This document shows, in pieces, positions 33,722 through 43,120 of a stretch of 64,000 bases of DNA (positions within the stretch are counted from its first letter, which is position 1; the number at the start of each line of letters is the position of its first letter). The position numbers and the translations under genes are program-made. This DNA comes from Brachybacterium avium (GTDB lineage Bacteria > Actinomycetota > Actinomycetes > Actinomycetales > Dermabacteraceae). The stretch covers positions 3,067,205 through 3,131,204 of the forward strand of contig NZ_CP022316.1 in assembly GCF_002216795.1 (NCBI RefSeq). The letters run 5' to 3'. The notes under the pieces are model-generated. The model was not told the DNA's origin. It was given only the letters and a program-made list of their open reading frames with translations, and ran no database searches.

Positions 33722-34434
33722 GGCACGAGTCCTGGGAGCTGCGGATCCTCAGCTGGAACCTCTGGGAGCTGCGCGGCGATCTGGCGGCGCTGATCGAAGC
33801 CGCCCGGGACCTGCAGCCCGATGTGCTGCTGATCCAGGAGTCGCCGCGGTTCGTGCTGCCGAGCGCCCGGCTGCGGTGGCTGGCCAGACGGGTCGGCCGA
33901 CGGGTGCTGCTCGGCGGCGCCGGCGGTCGTGGCCTGGCGATCCTCGCCACCGACGAGGTCGCCGCCCAGGTGATCCGCCGGGGTGCGCATCCGGTGGAGC
34001 AGACGGTGTCGGATCTGAACTCGACCTATCCGCGAGGGGTCGCGGCGGTGCGGCTCTCGATCCCCGGCGGCGGCGCCGTGGTGGTCGCCTCGACGCATCT
34101 GGCGCTGCAGGAGGAGAACCGGCTGCGGCACGCGGAGCACCTGGCCGCGCTGGTGCGCGGCGCCGGAGCACCGGTCATCGTCGGCGGGGACCTCAACGAG
34201 ACCGCGGACGGCGCGGCGCGCCGCCATCTCGCGCCGCTGCTCCGCGATCCCGCAGCCGTCTCGGAGCACACCTTCCCGGCCGCGTCACCGAGCCGTCGCA
34301 TCGATGCGGTCCTGGTCACGGAGCAGGTCCGCGTGCGGGACGCACGTGCCGTGCGCTCCACTGCAGCGGTCCAGGAGTCCCGGCTCCGCGGGGCCTCGGA
34401 CCATCTGCCGGCGCTGCTGGACGTCTCCCTCTGA
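33718..34434 (+). CDS. Endonuclease/exonuclease/phosphatase family protein
   Basis: A 238-residue EEP-fold protein: ILSWNLWEL start, catalytic Glu in DVLLIQESPR, STHLALQEENRLRHAEHL, GGDLNETADG with Asp/Asn ligands, and the C-terminal SDHLPALLDVSL His. The fold covers nucleases and phosphodiesterases, so the substrate is open. It is translationally coupled to the ADP-ribosylglycohydrolase, which may hint at nucleotide or ADP-ribose metabolism. Confidence 0.87.
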   Translation: MRHESWELRILSWNLWELRGDLAALIEAARDLQPDVLLIQESPRFVLPSARLRWLARRVGRRVLLGGAGGRGLAILATDEVAAQVIRRGAHPVEQTVSDLNSTYPRGVAAVRLSIPGGGAVVVASTHLALQEENRLRHAEHLAALVRGAGAPVIVGGDLNETADGAARRHLAPLLRDPAAVSEHTFPAASPSRRIDAVLVTEQVRVRDARAVRSTAAVQESRLRGASDHLPALLDVSL

Positions 34435-34479
34435 GCGCTGGCCCGAGCCCGGGTGCGGGCGCGGGTACGCAGGGAGCCG

Positions 34480-35298
34480 TCAGTCCCGCACGTGCAGCCC
34501 GGTGCGCAGCCGGACCATGTCGTCCTGCCCGCCGACATGGCGGATCGCGATGCCGCCCGGCGTCTCGCCGATGACGGTGAGCTGGGTGCGGTAGGAGTCG
34601 ATGGCGCGCAGCACGGGGTCGGCGGTCCCGGGATGAGCGCGTTCGATGATGCGGGGGTCGGGGTCGCCGTCCGGGAGCGCGCTGGCGATCTGGATCAGCG
34701 GCACCTGGGCGCGGGCGCTGGCTGCGACGGCGACGTGATGCGCCCGGACGTGGTCGGGGTGGCCGTAGGTCCCCTCGTCGTCATAGCCGATGACGGCATC
34801 CGGCTGCACCGTCCGCAGGAGCGCCACGAGATCGTCCACGGCCTCCTCGAGCGGGCGGAGGGAGAAGCTGTCGGCCCCGGCGCTGTCCGAGGGCCCCGCG
34901 AGCCCCTCCCGCACCCACTGCATGCCGGAGTCGCGGTAGCGGCGCGGCGCGGCGCCGGGGGAGAGGGCCGGGGCGGTGCCGAGCCAGTGCCGCTCGGCGA
35001 TCCCCAGGGCGGAGGCCGCGGCGGCGATCTCCGCCTCGCGGACCTCCTCGAGCGGCCGGGACTCCGCGGCGTCGAGCGAGCCGGGCACGATCTCGCCCTC
35101 CTCCCCGCGGGTCGCGGACACCAGCACCACCCGGGTGCCGGCAGCGGCCAGGGAGGCGAGCAGGGCGCCGCTCGAGAGAGACTCGTCGTCCGGGTGCGCA
35201 TGGACGGCCAGGACCGTCGCGGCGGTGTCGAGCAGCCGCCACGGGTCGGGGACGGGCACCGGCAGCGGAGCGGTGGGCTGCGGGTCGGGCGTGCTCAT
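34480..35298 (-). CDS. mshB: PIG-L deacetylase, MshB-like (mycothiol biosynthesis)
   Basis: A 272-residue LmbE-fold deacetylase. The zinc site is AHAHPDDESLSSG and GYDDEGTYGHPDHVRAH, and RDSGM plus GEEGEIVPGS match MshB, which deacetylates GlcNAc-inositol in mycothiol synthesis. The gene begins inside the end of an mshA-like gene (ATGA overlap), and that coupling strengthens the MshB call over a general sugar deacetylase. The divergent nuclease gene ends 45 nt beyond its stop. Confidence 0.83.
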   Translation of the reverse strand: MSTPDPQPTAPLPVPVPDPWRLLDTAATVLAVHAHPDDESLSSGALLASLAAAGTRVVLVSATRGEEGEIVPGSLDAAESRPLEEVREAEIAAAASALGIAERHWLGTAPALSPGAAPRRYRDSGMQWVREGLAGPSDSAGADSFSLRPLEEAVDDLVALLRTVQPDAVIGYDDEGTYGHPDHVRAHHVAVAASARAQVPLIQIASALPDGDPDPRIIERAHPGTADPVLRAIDSYRTQLTVIGETPGGIAIRHVGGQDDMVRLRTGLHVRD

Positions 35299-36548
35299 GA
35301 GGCGGCTCCCGGAGAGAGTCGGTGCGGGGCGGTGGGGCGGGTGAGGGTGGTGGCGTACAGCCCGGCGAGGGACTCCGCGGTGACCTCCCAGGTGCGGGTC
35401 GCCGCGAACTCCCGAGCCGAGCGCACCGCGGTGCGATAGCGGTCCTCGTCGCCGAGCAGGGACTGCAGCGCCTCGGCCCAGACGTCCGGGTCACGGCTCT
35501 CGAGCACGCACCCCTCGGGACCGACGGCCTCCTGCACCCCGCCTGCGCAGTGCCATGCGAGCACCGGGGTGCCGCTGGCCTGGGCCTCGAGGGCGACCAG
35601 CCCGAAGGTCTCGGACCAGCTGGTCAGCAGCAGCGCGCCCGCGCAGCGCATCGCCTCGGCGAGCTCGTCGCGACCCAGGGAGCCGACGAAGTCCACCCGG
35701 TCTGCCACTCCGAGCTCGTGCGCCAGGTGCCGCAGCTCCTCGAGGTACTCCGCGAAGTCCTCGGAGATGCCGCCGGCGAGCACGAGTCGGGCCCCGAGCG
35801 CCGGGTCCAGGCGCGCGAGGACCTCGAGCGCGAGATCGGGCCCCTTCAGCGGCTGCAGGCGGGCGGTGAACAGCAGCGTGGGTCCGGTCCGGCGGTCCTC
35901 CACGTCCGGGCACGGACGGAAGCGGTCGACGTCCACGCCGGGACGGACCACGCTCAGCCGGGAGCCCGGGACCCCGTACCGCTCGCCGACGGTGCGGGCC
36001 TCTGCCTCGGACACCGCGACCACCAGATCGGAGCCGGTGGCAGCGAACTGTTCCCCGGGGATCCGCCCCTCGGACTCGGCGGGCTCTCCCGCATCGAGCG
36101 ACCCGGCGCCCTGCGGGGCCGCGACCGAGTGGAAGGACTGCAGGTGCGGGATGCCGAGTTCGCGGGCGACAGGGAGCGCGGCGACCCCGCTGAACCAGTG
36201 ATGGGAGTGGATGAGATCCCACCCGTCGGCCTCGTCATCAGCGAGGAGCACCGTGCGCAGTGCGGAGCGGAAGGGGGCGATCGCCTGTTCCATCGCGCTC
36301 TTGGCCAGCGGTGTTGCGGGGCCGGCGTCGAGGTGGTGCAGCCAGACGCCGGTGGTGATCTCGACGATGTCCGGGGAGGTGGGGTCGCTGCGCCGGGTGA
36401 AGAGGTCGACGCGATGGCCGAGGCGGGCGAGCGCGAGGGACTGCTCGAGCACGACCACGTTCATGCCGCCGGCATCGGCACCGCCCGGATCCTCGAGCGG
36501 GGAGGTGTGCAGGGAGACTGCGGCGATGCGCAAGGAGGGGGCCGACAT
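35295..36548 (-). CDS. mshA: MshA-like glycosyltransferase (mycothiol biosynthesis)
   Basis: A 417-residue GT4, GT-B glycosyltransferase. The N-terminus RIAAVSLHTSPLEDPGGADAGGMNVVVLEQSLALARLGHRVDLFTRR closely follows MshA, which joins UDP-GlcNAc to inositol-phosphate. The C-terminal half has the nucleotide-sugar site SWSETFGLVALEAQASGTPVLAW with the E-x7-E pattern. The ATG at 36548 has TAGGAT 7 nt upstream, a leaderless pattern. It precedes mshB with a 4-nt overlap, making a two-gene mycothiol operon. Confidence 0.82.
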   Translation of the reverse strand: MSAPSLRIAAVSLHTSPLEDPGGADAGGMNVVVLEQSLALARLGHRVDLFTRRSDPTSPDIVEITTGVWLHHLDAGPATPLAKSAMEQAIAPFRSALRTVLLADDEADGWDLIHSHHWFSGVAALPVARELGIPHLQSFHSVAAPQGAGSLDAGEPAESEGRIPGEQFAATGSDLVVAVSEAEARTVGERYGVPGSRLSVVRPGVDVDRFRPCPDVEDRRTGPTLLFTARLQPLKGPDLALEVLARLDPALGARLVLAGGISEDFAEYLEELRHLAHELGVADRVDFVGSLGRDELAEAMRCAGALLLTSWSETFGLVALEAQASGTPVLAWHCAGGVQEAVGPEGCVLESRDPDVWAEALQSLLGDEDRYRTAVRSAREFAATRTWEVTAESLAGLYATTLTRPTAPHRLSPGAAS

Positions 36549-36736
36549 GCCAGCCATCCTAGGCGGGCGGTGCGGTGATGCGTCAGCCGGGCGAGGCGCG
36601 GACGCTGCACGGTCCGCGGCCCAGGCTCCTGTCCGAGATGGCGCAGTATGCCCCGGTGTTCGCCAGTGACGAAACTTGAGGCGTCCTGCGTCACGGGAAG
36701 TTGAAATGGGCAACTGCATGATAGAGCCTGAAACGC

Positions 36737-37336
36737 ATGGAGACGGCGGAGAAAGTTGACTGGGCAGCGTTGAACGCCCATGCGGCGGGCCGCCCCGCTC
36801 GCCGCCTCGTGACCAAGGCGATCGCAGCGGTCGGTGGCGACCGCCAACCGGGGGTCGTGCTCGACCTCGGCGCCGGTGCAGGTGCCGACTCCCTGCAGTT
36901 CGCTCGTCACGGCTGGACGGTGCATGCCTACGACAGCGATGACACCCTCGCCGCCCGTCTGGTGGAGAACGAACGGATGTCCGGTTCGGTCCAGTTCCAC
37001 CACACCGACATCGCGGACGTCCCGGTCTTCCCCTCGGCGCAGATCGTGTACTCGACCTACACGCTGGGCCTGCTGGGTCCGACGGCACTGCCCGAGGTGT
37101 GGCGCAAGCTCGTGGCGTCCCTGCCGCGCGGCGGCGTGATGGCGGTCGACTTCTTCGGCACCAATGACTCCTGGGCGGAGCGCCCGGACGTGGCGACCCT
37201 GCCGCTGGAGGAGATCGACGCGATGTTCAGCGACTTCCAGGTGATCGATCGCTCGGTGCGTGACGAGGACGGCCGCTTCCTGGCGGAGAAGAAGCACTGG
37301 CACGTCATCTCCACCCTCGCGCGCAAGCTCCGCTGA
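36737..37336 (+). CDS. SAM-dependent methyltransferase, class I
   Basis: A 199-residue Rossmann methyltransferase with motif I VVLDLGAGAGADSLQFARHG near residue 41, the acidic ribose-binding loop AYDSDDTLAARLV, and IVYSTYTLGLLG in the motif IV region. The substrate is unknown; the short, compact fold resembles tellurite-resistance/TehB-like enzymes. No clear ribosome site precedes the ATG. It is convergent with the FAD monooxygenase (18 nt apart). Confidence 0.8.
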   Translation: METAEKVDWAALNAHAAGRPARRLVTKAIAAVGGDRQPGVVLDLGAGAGADSLQFARHGWTVHAYDSDDTLAARLVENERMSGSVQFHHTDIADVPVFPSAQIVYSTYTLGLLGPTALPEVWRKLVASLPRGGVMAVDFFGTNDSWAERPDVATLPLEEIDAMFSDFQVIDRSVRDEDGRFLAEKKHWHVISTLARKLR

Positions 37337-37354
37337 GAGGCCCTGCCGGTACGC

Positions 37355-38458
37355 TCATCCGGCCCGCTGACCGATCCGCCCGAGGGTCGTACTGAGCACC
37401 CGATCGCGCCATCCGGCGGCCGAGGACGTCATCGCCACTCGCATCATCGCCTCGGATGCCAGCCGCCATCCCTGGTCGGGCAGGACGCGGCGCGCGGCAT
37501 ACCGCCGCAGTGAACGGCTCACCACAGCCGAGGCCGCGTCCGGAGGGATGCCGCGCCCCTGCTCACCCCGTCGCTCGCTGCGGCCACATTGCTCACGTAT
37601 CGCCTGGACCAGGGACTGCGCGTCTTGGAGGGCCGTATTCGCGCCGTGGCCGAGATTCGGCGCCATCGCATGCGCCGCATCGCCCAGCAGTACGACGTTC
37701 TGCCGAACGGGCCATATCCCACCCACGGTGTGGATGCCGTGCACGAGGGTGCGCTGCGGGGCTGCCGCCTCGAGGACCGCGTCGATCTCCGCGCGATGCC
37801 CGCCCACTGTGCGCCGCAGGTGAGCGAGGTCCTCACGTCGAGACCCGGTGCGGTGCTCGGGCAGGCAGGCGAACCAGTTGGTGCCGGTCCCGGCCAGGGG
37901 AGTGATGCCGAACAGCCACCCCCGGCCCCAGGTCTCCGAGACTTCCGGCGGAGCGAGCGGGGTGGTCCCGCGCAGTACGGTCACGCCGTGCGAGCGGGCG
38001 GATGGCCGCCTGGGCCAGCCGGAGCGCCGCACGAGGGAGTGGACGCCGTCGGCCCCGATCAGGAGGTCCGCTCCCGCGCGCAAGGGACGGATGTCCTCGA
38101 CACGCCGCCTGCTGGTGGTGACGGAGGCAGGGAGGGCATCCAGGAGGATCCGCACCAGCTCCGAGCGGGAGGTGAGCAGAGCATCGCCTGCCGGGACGGT
38201 GGCGAGGACCTGTCCGTCAGCGGCGCGCAGAGTGCCGACCTCTGGCGCTGCCGAGATCGTCCGGACCCGCTCCAGGACTCCGAGACGGGCGAGCACGGAC
38301 TGCGCCGGAGGGACCAGCGCGAGTGCGGTCCCGACGGCGGGAACTGCGAAGTACTCGTCGATCAGCTCGACCCGGTGCCCGTCGGCGGCGAGGAGGATCG
38401 AGGCGGTGAGTCCTGACACGCCGGCGCCGAGGATACGGATCCTGAGGGGCATGGGCAT
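37355..38458 (-). CDS. FAD-dependent monooxygenase
   Basis: A 367-residue group A flavoprotein monooxygenase: dinucleotide motif ILGAGVSGLTASILLAADGHRVELIDE at the N-terminus, and the second FAD motif GDAAHAMAPNLGHGANTALQDAQSL near residue 260. These hydroxylate aromatic or polyketide compounds with NADPH; the substrate is unknown. It lacks the mid-protein DG motif in strict form (LLIGADGVHSLVRR instead). GGAAG before the ATG 38458 supports that start. The HNH/DUF222 gene upstream, as read, extends into it (see that entry). Confidence 0.86.
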   Translation of the reverse strand: MPMPLRIRILGAGVSGLTASILLAADGHRVELIDEYFAVPAVGTALALVPPAQSVLARLGVLERVRTISAAPEVGTLRAADGQVLATVPAGDALLTSRSELVRILLDALPASVTTSRRRVEDIRPLRAGADLLIGADGVHSLVRRSGWPRRPSARSHGVTVLRGTTPLAPPEVSETWGRGWLFGITPLAGTGTNWFACLPEHRTGSRREDLAHLRRTVGGHRAEIDAVLEAAAPQRTLVHGIHTVGGIWPVRQNVVLLGDAAHAMAPNLGHGANTALQDAQSLVQAIREQCGRSERRGEQGRGIPPDAASAVVSRSLRRYAARRVLPDQGWRLASEAMMRVAMTSSAAGWRDRVLSTTLGRIGQRAG

Positions 38459-38523
38459 GGTGCTTCTTCCACGAGGGGCAATGGACGCGCGGGGGATGAT
38501 CGCCACGGCCGTGATGATCGAGC

Positions 38524-40190
38524 CTATGTCGGCGGCGGATCCTGCGAAGGATCGGAGGCCGGCGCCGGGCCCGGTGGGAGCTCCGGTGGTGGCGGGGTGA
38601 GCATCGGGGAGTCCAGGAGACGCCCTGTGCACCGTGCGGACTGGTCCAGAACCATGCAGTTGGCGGCGTCGACGCAGCGGGTGATGATGATGGAGTCCCG
38701 GGAGTCCCGAGTGTGTCCGGTGTGGTGTCGGACGGCTGGGTCGATACCGGGTTCGGTGCATTCTCGCCGGTCAGGGGCACGAGCACCCACAGTCCGTGCT
38801 CCTTGAGCAGGTTGCAGCGCACGCACAGCCCTTGACCATTGGCGTAGCTGGTCGGCCCGCCGCGGTGGAAGGGGATGACATGGTCGCTCTGGCGGATCAT
38901 CGCATTGCACCACGGGGTGCGGCAGGTGGTGTCCCGCCAGCGGATCATGCGGGCCAGCCCGGCGGGGAACGCTCGGGACCGCGACTCCATCGCGACCAGC
39001 TCTGCGGTGGCTGGGTTCGTGTAGAGGCGTCGATAGAACGCGGAGACCAGTTCGTCCGGATGCTCGTCCTCGTCAGGGCGCAGGTAGCCGGGAGGTCTGC
39101 CGAGCAGGGAATCCCGGACGATGTGTGCGGGAATGATGCCGTATCCCTCGAGGTGGGCGCTCTCGGTGTCGTCGCGGCCCAGCAGAGCGGTGTCGGAGAT
39201 GACAATGCCGACGTCGAGCCCAGGCTGCGGCCGCGGGCGGCGTGGTGCGTGCGGCGCCTCGTCCGAGGGTGCCGGGTGTGCAGAGGTCCCACGGGTGAGC
39301 ACGGCGTCGACCAGGAGGTCTGCCTCGAGGGCGGGGGTGGAGGTCTTCTCCCCGGCGGCGCGCAGGGATCCGGCGCCGGAGTGCAGCGCCTGCATCATTC
39401 CGACCGCATCGATGCCTCGCAGGACGGCGGTCACCCGCGCCATCCCGTCCGCCAGCGGTGTCATGGTCACGTGTCGTTCGCGCGCGGCGCGCTCTGCACG
39501 TTCCCGGGAGGTCTCGGGCTCCAGGTGCTGGACCATCTCCTCGACGTCGGAACGCAGACGCTTGTGCCCTTTCCCTTGGAGGGTCTGCGGGTCCTGTTCT
39601 ATGAGCTCGTCGATCCGTCGACAGGTCTCGGGCGAGGCCGTCGACAGCGCGCCCGCCACGGTGGAGGCCTGCTGTGCGGTCACGGCGCCCTCCCAGAGGG
39701 TGTCGACCGTGCCGGGCATGTGTTGGACGAGGCGCCGCGCGGAGGCGAGGGAGAAGGAGGACGCGGCCGGGGAGATGCGGCGGGCCAGCGCGATCTCGCT
39801 GTTGGCGCCCTTGCCCTGCTGTGTGGTGGGGAGGCCGCGATGCGCGTCTGCACGACCGATGCGCCGCTCCGCGGCGACCTGCCAGGTCGCGTCCATCGCA
39901 GAGAGCGAGGAGCGCAGCTGATCGATCCCGGCGAGGACCGCGAGCGCCTCCTCGGCGGATCCGGCGGCGGTGTCGGGCAGGGGATCGCGCACCGAGCGGG
40001 TGCGGGTGAAGGCCACGAGCGTCGCGCTGAGGACCTGTGCCAGCACGACCCGCGCCGCTGGGCCCGCCTCGACCTCGATCAGGGTGGAGGCCGCGGAGGC
40101 TAGGACGTCCACCGAGGACGAGCTGCTGTCCCGGTGAGGTGAAGCCTCACCGGGACGTGCCCCGTCGTTGCTGGGTGTCGTCGATTCCAT
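38524..40190 (-). CDS. DUF222/HNH endonuclease (13E12 family), C-terminus frameshifted
   Basis: A DUF222 domain (residues ~30-320, including LLVDAVLTRG) leads to a C-terminal HNH nuclease: RTPWCNAMIRQSDHVIPFHRGGPTSYANGQGLCVRCNLLKEH. These are very common in actinobacteria and have no proven role; some copies are duplicated. As read, the frame runs on to 38217 into the FAD gene with unlikely Arg-rich residues. Adding one G to the run at 38606-38609 gives a Pro-rich end (TPPMLTPPPPELPPGP) and a stop at 38524 (555 residues). TACGAT 7 nt before the ATG suggests a leaderless mRNA. Confidence 0.75.
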
Positions 40191-40241
40191 ACCCGTAATC
40201 GTAGTCAGGTTCGATAATCGCGACCACCCCTCCGCGGAATC

Positions 40242-40303
40242 TGTGGATAACTACTGAAGGCGCCCCATAGTGTGGAAGGAGATGTGGAAGAAACTGTGGA
40301 TGA
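40242..40303. repeat. Cluster of four TGTGGA-type 9-mers, one a perfect DnaA box
   Basis: TGTGGATAA (40242-40250) is the exact complement of the DnaA box TTATCCACA. TGTGGAAGG (40271), TGTGGAAGA (40283) and TGTGGATGA (40295) follow, the last three 12 bp apart. No dnaA or dnaN gene is near, so it is unlikely to be the origin. It may be a DnaA-titrating or regulator-binding site. Confidence 0.4.
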
Positions 40304-40530
40304 AGGTGCCCGGTGGAGGAACGGTCATGGCGGTCGGGGCAGCGCCCACCGGGTTCATGGGAGCGGGAGGCCGCTCCCGATTTGCACTCCCGTGTGCGGG
40401 GGCCAGCATTATTGCAAACGAAAAAAGTACTATCGGGACGCTGTCAAGAATGTCGGTGAGGATTGTGGACGATGCGGGTGTGGGGAGGGAAGGACGCACG
40501 ATCACCTACCGGTCTCGATCACGCTCCGGC

Positions 40531-40570
40531 CGAGCAGCCGAGCAGCCGAGCAGCCGAGCAGCCGAGCAGC
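40531..40570. repeat. Five tandem copies of the 8-bp unit CGAGCAGC
   Basis: Five exact head-to-tail copies end 3 bp before the stop codon of the convergent-side response regulator. Units of eight bases outside coding frames can change copy number by slippage. It lies just past the coding end, so it could alter the 3' end of the transcript. Confidence 0.9.
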
Positions 40571-40573
40571 CTC

Positions 40574-41215
40574 TCAGTGACCCAGCAGGGTCAGCACCGC
40601 GGTCACCCGGCGGTGCACGCTCGCATCCTCGCTGAGCCCGAGCTTGGCGAACAGGCGCTGCGTGTGCTTCTCCACCGCGCCGCCGCTGATGTACAGGCGC
40701 TGCGAGATACCGGCGTTGGTCAGCCCCTCACCCATCAGCTCCAGGACCGCGCGCTCGCGCGGTGTGAGCTCGTCCAGCGGCGTGCGCCGACGTGAGGAGA
40801 TCACCTGCCCGACCACGTCCGGGTCGATCGCCACGCCGCCGGCGGCCACCCGCTCGATCGATTCGAGGAAGGCCCGGATGTCGAAGACGCGGTCCTTGAG
40901 CAGGTAGCCCGTGGACTGCACCCCGGACTCGATCAGCTCGGTCGCATAGCCGACCACCACGTACTGGCTCAGCAGCACGATCGGTGCCTGCGGCCACTGT
41001 GCGCGGATCTGCTGGGCCGCCCGCAGCCCCTCATCGGTATGGGTGGGTGGCATCCGGATGTCGGAGATGATCAGATCCGGACGCAGCTCCAGCGCACGCA
41101 CCACCAGCTCCGTCCCGGTCGAGGCAGTGCCGACGACCTCGTGGTCGGCCTCCTCGAGCACCAGGCGCAGTCCCTCCCGGATCAGCGCGGAGTCGTCGGC
41201 GATCAAGATGCGCAC
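40574..41215 (-). CDS. LuxR/NarL-family response regulator (second system)
   Basis: A 213-residue regulator with receiver Asp52 (DLIISDIRMP) and a LuxR-type helix-turn-helix (LTPRERAVLELMGEGLTNAGISQRLYISGGAVEKH). Its start lies 13 nt inside the end of the kinase gene, so the pair is co-translated. The target genes are unknown. Five copies of an 8-bp repeat lie just past its stop. Confidence 0.9.
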   Translation of the reverse strand: MRILIADDSALIREGLRLVLEEADHEVVGTASTGTELVVRALELRPDLIISDIRMPPTHTDEGLRAAQQIRAQWPQAPIVLLSQYVVVGYATELIESGVQSTGYLLKDRVFDIRAFLESIERVAAGGVAIDPDVVGQVISSRRRTPLDELTPRERAVLELMGEGLTNAGISQRLYISGGAVEKHTQRLFAKLGLSEDASVHRRVTAVLTLLGH

Positions 41216-42549
41216 GGGACCACCGCCTCGACCCGTGTCCCGTGGCCCTGCGGCGAGGTCACGGTGAGCCTTCCCTCCAGGGAGGCGACGCGGCCGGCGA
41301 GGCCGGCCAGGCCGCCGTCGGTGCGCATCTCGGCGCCTCCGCGCCCGTCGTCCTCGATCCTCACCCGTGCATCATCGCCGATCCGAGCCAGCTCCACCCG
41401 GACGTTCCGGGCCCCGGAATGTTTGGCGGCATTGGTCAGCGACTCGGAGACGACGTAGTAGACACCGATCTCGACATGCTCGGGCAGCTCCAGCTCGGGG
41501 GCCTCGACCGTGGTGGGGATCGGGGAGATCGCCGCGAGCTCCGTGAGGGCGGCGGCGAGCCCGCGGTCCACCAGCACCGGCGGGGCGATGCCGCGGGAGA
41601 GGCGGCGGAGGTCATCGAGGGTGAGGCCCAGCTGCTCACGGGTCTCCCGCAGCACCGCCTGCGCCTTCTGGGGATCCTTCTGGGCGAGCGATTCCACGCG
41701 CGCGAGATCCATCGAGGCGCGCACCAGGCGCTGCTGGGGCCCGTCGTGCAGGTCCCGCTCGAGACGCCGCAGAGCGGCGGATTCCGCAGAGCGGCCCGCG
41801 GCGCGGGACTGCTCCGTGCGCAGCAGGCGCTGCTGCTCCCGATACCGCGAGCTCAGCAGACCGCGCGCCAGCGACCGGTGCAGCGCGGTGAGCCCGCGCA
41901 CCACCGGACCCAGCGTGAGCAGGAACAGCAGCCCGGCGAGGAACTGCAGTCCGACGTCCACCGGCAGCGCATACGGCTCCGGCACCCCCATCAGAGTGCC
42001 CAGGCCGCTGGTCTCCGACGGGGGCAGCACCTGCTCCAGGATCAGGGTCGCCACGGGCCCGCCCACCATCGCGATCGCCCCCGCGGTCCAGGCCAGCGCC
42101 AGCGGGAAGGTGATCAGCACGAGCAGGAAGTTGACCAGCACCCAGAGCGAATCCAGCCAGCTCTGGGGGTCGGTCAGCGGCGTGAGCAGGCGGCGCACCC
42201 TGCCGGCGCCCGCCGGGGGCCGGACCGGTGCCGGGGTGGGCAGCGCGGTCCCCAGGATCGTGGACTGCAGGCCGCGTTCCGCCTTCGCGAACCCGTGCGC
42301 CACCAGCACCCCCGCGACCAGGATCGGCAGCCCCACCCAGACGACGACGGTGGCGACGCCGGCGGACAGCAGGCCGAGGACGAGGGCGAAGCCGACCGCT
42401 CCCAGCACCGTGGCGAGGAAGCTGTAGGCGAGGAACCGCCCGATCCGGGCCGCCCAGCGGCCGATCGACCAGGGCTGAGCAGGCGCGGAGGGATCAGGGG
42501 AGGACGGGGTCTGTCCTGCCAGGTGGTCGGGGACGGTCACGGTGGTCAT
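41203..42549 (-). CDS. Sensor histidine kinase (second system)
   Basis: A 448-residue kinase: a membrane-spanning putative sensor domain with two pairs of hydrophobic segments (about 25-90 and 125-210), then HisKA_3 with RRLERDLHDGPQQRLVRASMDLARVE and an HATPase with NAAKHSGA and the G-rich DDGRGGAEMRTDGGLAGL. The sensor part is the family found with LuxR-type regulators and no obvious ligand. GGAG precedes the ATG at 42549. It is upstream of the overlapping regulator gene. Confidence 0.9.
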   Translation of the reverse strand: MTTVTVPDHLAGQTPSSPDPSAPAQPWSIGRWAARIGRFLAYSFLATVLGAVGFALVLGLLSAGVATVVVWVGLPILVAGVLVAHGFAKAERGLQSTILGTALPTPAPVRPPAGAGRVRRLLTPLTDPQSWLDSLWVLVNFLLVLITFPLALAWTAGAIAMVGGPVATLILEQVLPPSETSGLGTLMGVPEPYALPVDVGLQFLAGLLFLLTLGPVVRGLTALHRSLARGLLSSRYREQQRLLRTEQSRAAGRSAESAALRRLERDLHDGPQQRLVRASMDLARVESLAQKDPQKAQAVLRETREQLGLTLDDLRRLSRGIAPPVLVDRGLAAALTELAAISPIPTTVEAPELELPEHVEIGVYYVVSESLTNAAKHSGARNVRVELARIGDDARVRIEDDGRGGAEMRTDGGLAGLAGRVASLEGRLTVTSPQGHGTRVEAVVPCAS

Positions 42550-42642
42550 GTCTCCACTCTGCTGCTGCGGGGCCGTGCATCCCATCCTGGCACCGGGTCG
42601 GTTGATGTCGGGCTGGCCCGACATCGGTGGTGCTGCGCCTGC

Positions 42643-43083
42643 TCAGCCCTGCTCGCAGATCTCCTTCAGCGTCGCGAGGTCCTCGGCGACCGCCTCCGCG
42701 TCCTCCACGAACTCGCTCTCGGACATCGTTCCCCGGCGCAGGGTGAACACGACCTCACAGCGGGACTCGTCCAGCTCCATCACCCGCAGCGGGTTGAGCA
42801 CTGATTCTCCGCTGGGGAGGGTGACGGTGTGGTCCATGACCCCGTACTCGTTCTCTGGGACGAAGCTGATCAGCACCCGTCCCATCGGGGAGTTCATCGA
42901 CCATTGCGAGACCTCGCGCTGCACCTCGCCGCCGGCGAGCCCGGCGGCCCAGCGGGGCAGGTTCTGCGGGTCGCTCGCGAATTCGTACACCCGGCGCCAG
43001 GGGCGCTCGATGACGATGTCGAGATGGCGGGACGCGCCGGCCGAGCCCGTCACGTCGTCGATCTGCTCTGCACTGTCACTCAT
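42643..43083 (-). CDS. SRPBCC (START-like) superfamily protein
   Basis: A 146-residue polyketide-cyclase-like protein with the typical start HLDIVIERPWRRVYEFASDPQNLPRWAAGLAGG, a middle NEYGVMDHTVTLPSG and a C-terminal helix VEDAEAVAEDLATLKEICE. It would bind a small hydrophobic ligand; no ligand is known. TAGCGT 7 nt before the ATG suggests a leaderless mRNA. Confidence 0.8.
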   Translation of the reverse strand: MSDSAEQIDDVTGSAGASRHLDIVIERPWRRVYEFASDPQNLPRWAAGLAGGEVQREVSQWSMNSPMGRVLISFVPENEYGVMDHTVTLPSGESVLNPLRVMELDESRCEVVFTLRRGTMSESEFVEDAEAVAEDLATLKEICEQG

Positions 43084-43120
43084 GTCCGCGACGCTAGCAG
43101 GGGCGGCCGACGGGTGGGTC

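Larger units (their letters stand above)
40191..40573. other. Non-coding gap between the HNH gene and the response regulator
   Basis: This 383-bp stretch, partly AT-rich (about 40400-40435), holds no convincing gene. It contains the HNH gene's leaderless -10 at 40198-40203, a row of TGTGGA repeats, and an 8-bp tandem repeat by the regulator's stop (listed separately). ORFs of 84-121 codons here have no family features. Confidence 0.6.

Noticed and set aside
36676-36727. A sigma-70-type promoter for the methyltransferase (TTGAAA ... TAGAGC)
   Set aside because: The spacer is about 15 bp and the -10 is poor; not enough to list.
40242-40303. Replication origin
   Set aside because: One perfect DnaA box and three imperfect ones, with no dnaA, dnaN or parAB genes near.
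40251-40505. 84-codon frame on the minus strand
   Set aside because: It spans the TGTGGA repeats, lacks a ribosome site and shows no homology I can recognise.
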